DNA of 64,000 bases, taken from assembly GCA_905339295.1 (NCBI GenBank), contig CAJPFI010000033.1, forward strand, positions 56,612 to 120,611, in the 5' to 3' direction. Below the pieces are notes generated by a model, which saw only the letters and a program-made list of their open reading frames with translations, did no database searches and was not told the DNA's origin. The position numbers and the translations under genes were made by a program. Below, piece by piece: positions 54,912 through 61,627 of the stretch. Source of the DNA: Burkholderiales bacterium (GTDB taxonomy: Bacteria; Pseudomonadota; Gammaproteobacteria; Burkholderiales; Casimicrobiaceae). Each line of letters starts with the position of its first letter. Position 1 is the stretch's first letter.

Positions 54912-55772
54912 CTACGGACACGCACTCGCGTTGACGATGAACACCTCGCGCGGCTGCCCGCCGCGCGTGCCGCCGAGGCGGACCGCCTGGCTCGCCGAGA
55001 GCGGACGCAACACCGCAGCGGTGACGTCGTCGGGTTGCCGGAGCGGGATTCCGTTCGCCTGCGCGATCCGGTCGCCTCGCGCGAGTCCGATCATCGTCGC
55101 GAAGCCACCGTCTTCGCGCACGACCAGCGCGCCGTCGGCGCCGGCGAGCAATCCTCGCCAGCTTTCGGGCTGCGCGATCAGCCCGTCGAGCAGCTCCGCG
55201 TGGAGCTTGATGACCGCGCCCGAGAATCCGGGAGGGATCTCGCATCCCGGCGACGCCGTTCCGGGACGCGCCAGGGCGCTCAGGACCCTCGGCGCTGCAG
55301 CGACCCGAGGCGACGCCGGCGATACGCCCCGCGGAGCCGAGGCGTCGCGCCTCAGCTCGACCGTCCGCTCGACGCCCGCATCGCGCAGCGTCACGCTCGA
55401 CGGCCCGATCGACGCCAGCGTCGTGCCGGGGATCACGTCGTCGCCGGCCGCGACGACGCGCGCGCCGTCGCGGGTGCGAAACACGGCGAGTCCCTTGCCG
55501 TCGCGTTCGGCGATCACGCCCAGCAGGCGCACGTCGCCCGGCGCGACCGGACCCGACGCGGACGGGGCATCGCCACCGCCCGCCCACAATCCCGACGCGA
55601 GGATGACGGCCGCCGGATCCGCGGGCGCCGCCGCGGCGAGCGTCCCGGCGGGCGGGCTCGCCCAGCGCCAGATCCAGTGCGCGGCGACCCATGCGAAGAG
55701 CGCGAACGCCGCCATCGTGCAGACCGCCACGGCGACGCGCCATGCGAGCGTCGAGCGCGCGGGCTCGTTCAT
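54912..55772 (-). CDS. Orphan GspC-like type II secretion protein
   Basis: 286 residues. A short cytoplasmic N-terminus and one membrane helix (VAVAVCTMAAFALFAWVAAH) are followed by an HR-like domain (LLGVIAERDGKGLAVFRTRD ... GTTLASIGPSSVTLRDAG) and a C-terminal PDZ-like half (VREDGGFATMIGLARGDRIA). This is the layout of GspC, which links the inner-membrane platform to the GspD secretin. No other gsp gene is in the window. It diverges from dapC, sharing a 66-bp promoter region. Confidence 0.75.
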   Translation of the reverse strand: MNEPARSTLAWRVAVAVCTMAAFALFAWVAAHWIWRWASPPAGTLAAAAPADPAAVILASGLWAGGGDAPSASGPVAPGDVRLLGVIAERDGKGLAVFRTRDGARVVAAGDDVIPGTTLASIGPSSVTLRDAGVERTVELRRDASAPRGVSPASPRVAAAPRVLSALARPGTASPGCEIPPGFSGAVIKLHAELLDGLIAQPESWRGLLAGADGALVVREDGGFATMIGLARGDRIAQANGIPLRQPDDVTAAVLRPLSASQAVRLGGTRGGQPREVFIVNASACP

Positions 55773-55803
55773 CGGCGCATGCGCGCGGCGCGGCCCCGAT
55801 CGC

Positions 55804-55809
55804 TATAAT
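55804..55809 (+). promoter_or_regulatory. Consensus -10 TATAAT upstream of dapC
   Basis: Perfect TATAAT with no clear -35. The predicted leader is about 23 nt before the GTG at 55839. Confidence 0.5.
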
Positions 55810-55838
55810 CCGCGATCCCCGCAGCGCCCCGACTTCGC

Positions 55839-57032
55839 GTGAATCCCCGCCTCGATCTGCTCAAGCCGTATCCGTTCGAGCGGCTGCGCGCCCTGTTCGC
55901 GGGCGCGAGCCCGCCCGCGGGGCTGACGCCCATCAACCTGTCGATCGGCGAACCGCGCCATCCGACGCCGAAGCTCGTCCTCGACGCGCTCGCGGCGGGC
56001 GGCGCGGGACTCTCGCATTATCCCATGACGATCGGCCCGGCACCGCTGCGCGAGGCGATCGCCGCGTGGCTCGCCGCGCGCCACGCGATCGCCCCGCCCG
56101 ACCCGGCGACGCAGGTGCTTCCGGTGCTCGGCAGCCGGGAGGCACTGTTCGCGTTCGCGCAGACGGTGATCGACGCGAGCCGGCCGGGCGCGACGGTCGT
56201 CGTGCCCAATCCGTTCTACCAGATCTACGAAGGCGCTGCGTTGCTCGCCGGAGCGGGCACCTGGTGCGTGAACGCCGAGGAGGCGCACGGCTGGCGCCAC
56301 GACTGGGCCGGCGTTCCCGCCGACGTGTGGGCGCGCACGCAGCTCCTCTACGTGTGCTCGCCGGACAACCCGACCGGGCGGGTGATCGGCCTCGACGAAT
56401 GGAGGACGCTGTTTTCGCTCGCCGACCGCCACGGATTCGCGATCGCGTCGGACGAGTGCTATTCGGAAGTGCACTTCGACGAATCCGCCCCGCCGCTGGG
56501 CGCGCTGGGCGCGGCAGCGAAGCTCGGCCGCGACGGCTACCCGGGACTCGTCGTGTTCGGCAGCCTGTCCAAGCGCTCGAACGCGCCGGGACTGCGTTCC
56601 GGCTACGTCGCGGGCGACGCGAAGCTCCTCGCGGCGTTCCTCCGCTACCGGACCTACCATGGATCGGCGATGTCCCCCGCCGTCGCGTCGGCGAGCCTGG
56701 CCGCCTGGCGCGACGAGGCGCACGCGCGCGAGAACCGGGCGCGCTACGCGGCGAAGTTCGACGCGCTGACGCCGCGGCTCGCGGCCGCCCTGCCGTGCGA
56801 GCGTCCCGACGCCGCGTTCTACCTGTGGGCGCGAACGCCCGGCGACGACGCCGAGTTCGCGCGGCGCCTTCACGCCGAGGCGAACGTGACGGTGTTGCCG
56901 GGCAGCTACATCGCGCGCGACGCCGGCGGCATCAATCCCGGGCGCGGGCGCATCCGCATCGCGCTGGTCGCCGACGAGGCCGAGTGCGCCGAGGGGGTCG
57001 AGCGCATCGTCGGGCTGGCCAGGCGCTTCTGA
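55839..57032 (+). CDS. dapC: N-succinyldiaminopimelate aminotransferase
   Basis: Lysine/diaminopimelate pathway, PLP-dependent class I/II aminotransferase, 397 residues. PINLSIGEPRHPTPKLVLDA opening, VLGSREALFAFAQTVID, VPNPFYQIYEGAALLAG, CSPDNPTGRVIG, and the PLP lysine in VVFGSLSKRSNAPGLRSGY (near residue 245). GTG start. dapD, which makes the preceding intermediate, lies 3 kb downstream on the same strand, separated by a sensor-regulator pair and a transporter. Confidence 0.93.
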   Translation: MNPRLDLLKPYPFERLRALFAGASPPAGLTPINLSIGEPRHPTPKLVLDALAAGGAGLSHYPMTIGPAPLREAIAAWLAARHAIAPPDPATQVLPVLGSREALFAFAQTVIDASRPGATVVVPNPFYQIYEGAALLAGAGTWCVNAEEAHGWRHDWAGVPADVWARTQLLYVCSPDNPTGRVIGLDEWRTLFSLADRHGFAIASDECYSEVHFDESAPPLGALGAAAKLGRDGYPGLVVFGSLSKRSNAPGLRSGYVAGDAKLLAAFLRYRTYHGSAMSPAVASASLAAWRDEAHARENRARYAAKFDALTPRLAAALPCERPDAAFYLWARTPGDDAEFARRLHAEANVTVLPGSYIARDAGGINPGRGRIRIALVADEAECAEGVERIVGLARRF

Positions 57033-57130
57033 TCCCGGAAACCGGACGGACGTCCCGTCGCGCCGTGCGCGGCTTCGTCCGGTGTCGCGACGCTTCGTCG
57101 GCGGCGACCTCGGCGCGCGGCCCCGCCCAC

Positions 57131-57136
57131 TACAAT
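57131..57136 (+). promoter_or_regulatory. -10 TACAAT, probably giving a leaderless mRNA
   Basis: TACAAT ends 8 nt before ATG 57145, with no ribosome site in the gap. It serves the sensor-kinase gene. Confidence 0.5.
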
Positions 57137-57144
57137 TCGCTCCC

Positions 57145-58212
57145 ATGGTGAATCCCGCCGCCCCGTCGACCACGCTCGCGGCGCTCGCCCGCGGCTTCCG
57201 CGCTTCCTGGCTCACGTTCGCGCTGATCGCCGCGATCAACACCGGCATCGCCGGAATCATGTGGATCGACGACCCGAGGCCGTTCTGGCACCCGCTCGTC
57301 ACGGTCCAGATCTACGGTTTCACGATCGCCTACTGCGTCAACGTCGCCTCCCCGTGGGAGGGCGAGCGTGCGCTGCGACGCCTCGTCGTCGCGGTGGCGA
57401 TCGGCTCCGTCGCCGGCATCCTCCTGGTGATCCTCGCCAAGGGATACACGTGGGAGTACGTCGTCGCGCGGCGGTCGAATTTCGCCTACAACGTCGTCCT
57501 GGCGTTCTTCAACGGGTTCGTCGTGAGCCTGTTCTTCTACCTGAAGCTCGCGGCGGCGCGCGCGCAGGCGAAGCTCGCGCGCGCCGAGGCCGAACGCCTG
57601 CTGCTGTCCAAGCAGGCGGTCGAGGCCGAGCTCAAGCTCATGCAGGCGCAGGTCGAGCCGCATTTCCTGTTCAACACGCTCGCGTCCGTGCAGTTCCTGA
57701 CCGAGACCGACCCGCCCGGCGCGCACCGCCTGCTCGGGCACCTGATCGCCTATCTGCGGGCGGCGCTGCCGCAGCTGCGGGCCGAGTCGACCACGCTGGG
57801 CAAGGAGCTCGAGCTGTGCGAGGCATACCTCAGCATCCTGCGCACGCGCATCGGCCCGCGCCTCGCGTTCGCGGTCGACGCGCCCGACGAGCTGCGCGCG
57901 CAGCCGTTCCCGCCGAACCTGCTCGTGTCGCTGGTCGAGAACGCGGTGAAGCACGGCATCGAGCCCTCCGCGGACGGCGGCACGATCTCGGTGCAGGCGC
58001 GCCGCGACGGCGATCGGCTCGTCGTCGAGGTGATCGACACCGGCCGCGGCATGGTCGCGGCCGGAGCGGGTCCCGGCGGCGGCGTGGGGCTCGCCAACGT
58101 GCGCGAGCGCCTCGCGGCCTTGTACGGCGCGCGCGGCCGGTTCACACTCTCGCCCGTCGAGCCGCGCGGCACCCGGGCGGCGCTGGAGATCCCGATCGAC
58201 GACGCCGCCTGA
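57145..58212 (+). CDS. LytS/AlgZ-type sensor histidine kinase
   Basis: 355 residues. Four membrane helices fill residues ~20-140 with almost no periplasmic loop, so the input is probably intramembrane. A coiled coil (AQAKLARAEAERLLLSKQAV) leads to the His_kinase domain with the phosphorylated histidine in QVEPHFLFNTLASVQ (His173), then an ATPase domain with LVENAVKHGIEPS (N box) and GVGLANVRERLAALYG. The start could also be the GTG one codon later. Its partner regulator gene follows after 4 nt. Confidence 0.93.
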   Translation: MVNPAAPSTTLAALARGFRASWLTFALIAAINTGIAGIMWIDDPRPFWHPLVTVQIYGFTIAYCVNVASPWEGERALRRLVVAVAIGSVAGILLVILAKGYTWEYVVARRSNFAYNVVLAFFNGFVVSLFFYLKLAAARAQAKLARAEAERLLLSKQAVEAELKLMQAQVEPHFLFNTLASVQFLTETDPPGAHRLLGHLIAYLRAALPQLRAESTTLGKELELCEAYLSILRTRIGPRLAFAVDAPDELRAQPFPPNLLVSLVENAVKHGIEPSADGGTISVQARRDGDRLVVEVIDTGRGMVAAGAGPGGGVGLANVRERLAALYGARGRFTLSPVEPRGTRAALEIPIDDAA

Positions 58213-58216
58213 CCCC

Positions 58217-58960
58217 GTGCCCACCGCGCTGATCGCCGAAGACGAGCCGATGCTCATGAGCCAGCTCAAGGCTCGCCTCGCCGAGGCGTGGCCCGAGCTC
58301 TCGATCGTCGCGGAGGCCGGGAACGGCGAGGAAGCGGTAATGCTCGCGCGGGAGGAGCGGCCCGACGTCGCGTTCCTCGACATCCGGATGCCGGTGCTGT
58401 CCGGCATCGATGTGGCGAAGGCGATCGCGGGCGGACCGCACATCGTGTTCGTCACCGCCTACGACGAGTACGCGATCGCCGCGTTCGAGGAAGGCGCGGT
58501 CGACTACGTGCTGAAGCCGCCGACCCCCGAGCGGATCGCGAAGGTGGTCGCGCGGCTCAAGGCGCGCCTCGGGAGCCCGCCGACGGACCTCGCGGCGCTC
58601 GTCGAGCGCCTCGCGGCGCGCGAGTCCGCGGGCGGCACGCTCAGGTGGATCCGCGCCTCGCTCGGCAACGTGATGAGGATGATCGCGATCGACGAGGTGC
58701 TCTACTTCCAGTCCGAGGACAAGTACACGAAGGTCGCGACCGCGAACGGCGACGCGCTGATCCGCAAGCCGATCAAGGAGATCTACGACCAGATCGACCA
58801 CGAGCAGTTCTGGCAGGTCCATCGCGGCACGATCGTCAACCTGCGCGCGATCGCCACGGTCGAGCGCGACTGGCGCGACCAGCCGATCCTGACGCTCAAG
58901 GAGCGTCCCGAGCGGCTCACCGTCTCCCGCACGTTCGCGCACCTGTTCAAGGCGATGTGA
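58217..58960 (+). CDS. LytTR-type response regulator (AlgR-like)
   Basis: 247 residues: receiver domain with ALIAEDEPML (acidic pair), phospho-acceptor Asp55 in VAFLDIRMPVLSG, and VLKPPTPERI. The C-terminal LytTR DNA-binding domain has VLYFQSEDKYTKVATANGD and FWQVHRGTIVNLRAI. GTG start. With the kinase gene it forms a complete two-component system; the transporter gene just downstream is the obvious candidate target (inference). Confidence 0.93.
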   Translation: MPTALIAEDEPMLMSQLKARLAEAWPELSIVAEAGNGEEAVMLAREERPDVAFLDIRMPVLSGIDVAKAIAGGPHIVFVTAYDEYAIAAFEEGAVDYVLKPPTPERIAKVVARLKARLGSPPTDLAALVERLAARESAGGTLRWIRASLGNVMRMIAIDEVLYFQSEDKYTKVATANGDALIRKPIKEIYDQIDHEQFWQVHRGTIVNLRAIATVERDWRDQPILTLKERPERLTVSRTFAHLFKAM

Positions 58961-58998
58961 TCCCCGGGGTCGGCCGCGTCCGGCGCGGCGGCGTGGCG

Positions 58999-59004
58999 TA
59001 GACT
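58999..59004 (+). promoter_or_regulatory. -10-like TAGACT, possibly giving a leaderless mRNA
   Basis: TAGACT ends 6 nt before GTG 59011, again without a ribosome site. A weaker hexamer than the other leaderless candidates. Confidence 0.35.
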
Positions 59005-59010
59005 GCGGCC

Positions 59011-59958
59011 GTGCGCCTCCTCGCCTTCGCCGGACGGCACGCGACGGCCGTCATGGCGGCGGGCGTTCTCGTGGGCCTCGCCGTCCCGCCGCTCGCCACG
59101 CTCGCGCGGCCGCTGCTCGTTCCGACGCTGCTGATACCGCTCGCGCTCGCGCTCGTGCGCCTCGACTGGGCCGCCGCGGGCGCATGGCGGCGCCGTCCCG
59201 CCGTCGTCGCGGCGCTGCTCGCGTTCATCCTGGTCGCCTCGCCCGTGCTCGTGTGGGCGATCACGCGCGCGCTCGAGCGCGCCGGCTTCCCCGCGACGCT
59301 CTCGCAGGCCCTCGTGCTCATGGCGGCGAGCTCGCCGATCGTGTCCAACGTGGCGATCGCGCTGCTGCTGCGCCTCGATGCGCCGCTCGCCGTCGTCGTC
59401 GTGCTCGGCGGCACCGCGCTCGTTCCTCTCACGCTGCCGATCGCTGCGGAGGCGCTCGTCGGCGTATCCATCGACATGTCGCTCGCCGAGTTCATGGTCC
59501 GCCTGCTGCTCATGGTCGGCGGCGCTTTCCTGGCGGCATGGCTGATCCGCCGCTTCGTCCCCGCGCGCGTGCTCGCCGCGAATCACGAGCTCCTCGACGG
59601 GCTGACGGTCCTGAACCTGCTGCTGTTCGGGCTCGCGATCATGGACGGCGTGACCGCGTACGCGATCGCGCGCCCCGGCTACGTCGCGCTCGCGATCGCT
59701 GCCGCCTACCTGTTCAACCTGCTGCTGCAGGCGGCCGGCGGGCTCGCGTTCAGGCGCCTCGGGACGACCGAGGCGCTCACCGTCGCGTTGCTCTGCGGCA
59801 ACTGCAACATGGGCCTCGTGCTGGTCGCGCTCGAGGGCCGCGCGAGCTTCGACGTCGTCGTGTTCTTCGCGCTCGCCCAGATCCCGATGTACACGCTCCC
59901 CGCGCTCCTGAAGCCGGTGTACGCGCGCCTCACGGGCGCCCCCTCGGCGGCGCGGTAG
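59011..59958 (+). CDS. BASS-family (bile acid:sodium symporter-like) transporter
   Basis: 315 residues, nine or ten membrane helices. The pattern of two inverted halves with [20 protein letters not shown] in the first half and [20 protein letters not shown] in the second corresponds to the crossover helices that bind sodium and substrate in BASS transporters. The substrate is unknown; bacterial relatives carry organic acids, pantoate and others. It directly follows a LytS/LytTR pair. GTG start at 59011. Confidence 0.8.
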   Translation: MRLLAFAGRHATAVMAAGVLVGLAVPPLATLARPLLVPTLLIPLALALVRLDWAAAGAWRRRPAVVAALLAFILVASPVLVWAITRALERAGFPATLSQALVLMAASSPIVSNVAIALLLRLDAPLAVVVVLGGTALVPLTLPIAAEALVGVSIDMSLAEFMVRLLLMVGGAFLAAWLIRRFVPARVLAANHELLDGLTVLNLLLFGLAIMDGVTAYAIARPGYVALAIAAAYLFNLLLQAAGGLAFRRLGTTEALTVALLCGNCNMGLVLVALEGRASFDVVVFFALAQIPMYTLPALLKPVYARLTGAPSAAR

Positions 59959-59961
59959 AAT
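59956..59961 (+). promoter_or_regulatory. -10-like TAGAAT upstream of dapD
   Basis: TAGAAT overlaps the stop of the transporter gene and predicts a leader of about 20 nt before ATG 59990. This argues against the in-frame ATG at 59960 as start, since it lies inside the hexamer. Confidence 0.45.
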
Positions 59962-59989
59962 GCCAGGCTTTCCTGCCGGCATGCCGACG

Positions 59990-60820
59990 ATGACCGCCCT
60001 CGAATCCACGATCGACCGCGCCTGGGACGACCGCGCGACCCTGACCCCCGCATCGGCGCCCGCCGAGGTCCGCGACGCGGTCGCGCGCGTGATCGCCGAC
60101 CTCGACGCGGGGCGGCTGCGCGTCGCCGAGAAACGCGACGGCGCGTGGGTGACGCACCAGTGGATCAAGAAGGCGGTGCTGCTGTCGTTCCGCCTGGCCG
60201 ACAACGCGGCGATCGGGCCGCCGCCCGAGCGCGCGCCGTTCCGCTTCTACGACAAGGTGCCGACCAAGTTCGCGCGCTTCGACGAGGCGGCGTTCGCGGA
60301 GGCCGGCGTGCGCGTCGTCCCGCCCGCGGTCGCGCGCCGCGGCGCCTACATCGCGAGAAACGTCGTGCTGATGCCCTCCTACGTGAACATCGGCGCGTAC
60401 GTCGACGAAGGAACGATGGTCGACACCTGGGCGACCGTCGGATCGTGCGCGCAGATCGGCAGGAACGTGCACCTGTCCGGCGGCGTGGGGATCGGCGGCG
60501 TGCTCGAGCCGCTGCAGGCGAACCCGACGATCATCGAGGACAACTGCTTCATCGGCGCGCGCTCCGAGGTCGTCGAGGGCGTGATCGTCGAGGAGAACTC
60601 GGTGCTCGGGATGGGCGTCTACCTCGGGCAGAGCACGAAGATCTACGATCGCGCGACCGGCGAGACGACGTTCGGGCGCGTGCCGGCCGGCTCGGTCGTC
60701 GTCGCGGGGAGCCTGCCCGCGGCCGACGGCAGCCACAGCCTCTACTGCGCGGTCATCGTCAAGCGCGTCGACGCGAAGACGCGCGCGAAGACCGCGATCA
60801 ACGAGCTCCTGCGGACGTGA
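59990..60820 (+). CDS. dapD: Tetrahydrodipicolinate N-succinyltransferase
   Basis: Adds succinyl from succinyl-CoA in the lysine/diaminopimelate pathway. 276 residues, close to E. coli DapD. N-terminal helical part ([19 protein letters not shown]) and left-handed beta-helix repeats with [37 protein letters not shown] and [13 protein letters not shown]. Of the three in-frame ATGs (59960, 59981, 59990) I chose the last because it aligns with the family N-terminus and follows the -10 box. Confidence 0.95.
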   Translation: MTALESTIDRAWDDRATLTPASAPAEVRDAVARVIADLDAGRLRVAEKRDGAWVTHQWIKKAVLLSFRLADNAAIGPPPERAPFRFYDKVPTKFARFDEAAFAEAGVRVVPPAVARRGAYIARNVVLMPSYVNIGAYVDEGTMVDTWATVGSCAQIGRNVHLSGGVGIGGVLEPLQANPTIIEDNCFIGARSEVVEGVIVEENSVLGMGVYLGQSTKIYDRATGETTFGRVPAGSVVVAGSLPAADGSHSLYCAVIVKRVDAKTRAKTAINELLRT

Positions 60821-60834
60821 GAGCCCCTCTTCCG

Positions 60835-61623
60835 ATGTCGGTCCAGATCAAGAGCGAGCAGGACATCGCGGGCATGCGCGTGGCCGGCCGGCTCGCCGCC
60901 GAGCTGCTCGACTACCTGACGCCGCACGTGCAGCCGGGCGTGACGACGCGCGAGATCGACCGGCTGGCGCACGACTACATGATCGACGTGCAGCAGACGA
61001 TCCCCGCGACGCTCAACTACGCGCCACCGGGACACACGCCCTATCCGGCGTCGCTGTGCACGTCGGTCAACCACGTCGTGTGCCACGGGATCCCCGGCGA
61101 GCGCAAGCTCAAGGCCGGCGACATCGCCAACATCGACGTGACAGTGATCAAGGACGGCTACCACGGCGACACGAGCCGCATGTTCTTCGTGGGGCCGCCG
61201 CCGATCCAGGCGAAGCGCCTGTGCGAGGTCACCTACGAGTCGATGTGGAAGGGGATCCGCGCGGTGCGCCCGGGCGCGCAGCTCGGGGACATCGGTTACG
61301 TGATCCAGAAGCACGCCGAGGGGCACGGCTACTCGATCGTGCGCGAGTTCTGCGGCCACGGGATCGGGAAGAATTTCCACGAGGAACCGCAGGTGCTCCA
61401 TTACGGCCGCCCGGGCACGGGCCTGCGGCTGATGCCGGGCATGACCTTCACGATCGAGCCGATGGTCAACGCCGGCCGGCCCGGCATCCGCTGCCTCGCC
61501 GACGGATGGACGATCGTGACCGCGGACCACTCGCTCTCGGCGCAGTGGGAGCACACGGTGCTGGTCACGGCGGACGGCTTCGAGATCCTCACGCAGTCCG
61601 ACGGCACGCCGCCGCCCGCCTGA
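60835..61623 (+). CDS. map: Methionine aminopeptidase, type I
   Basis: Removes the N-terminal Met from new proteins. 262 residues, the type Ia length. Metal ligands are in NIDVTVIKDGYHGDTSRMF (two Asp), EFCGHGIGKNFHEEPQ (His), TFTIEPMVNAG (Glu) and AQWEHTVLV (Glu); the substrate-site CHGIPGE is present. It lies 14 nt after dapD and 4 nt before glnD. rpsB, the more common neighbour of map, is not here. Confidence 0.97.
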   Translation: MSVQIKSEQDIAGMRVAGRLAAELLDYLTPHVQPGVTTREIDRLAHDYMIDVQQTIPATLNYAPPGHTPYPASLCTSVNHVVCHGIPGERKLKAGDIANIDVTVIKDGYHGDTSRMFFVGPPPIQAKRLCEVTYESMWKGIRAVRPGAQLGDIGYVIQKHAEGHGYSIVREFCGHGIGKNFHEEPQVLHYGRPGTGLRLMPGMTFTIEPMVNAGRPGIRCLADGWTIVTADHSLSAQWEHTVLVTADGFEILTQSDGTPPPA

Positions 61624-61627
61624 CGAC

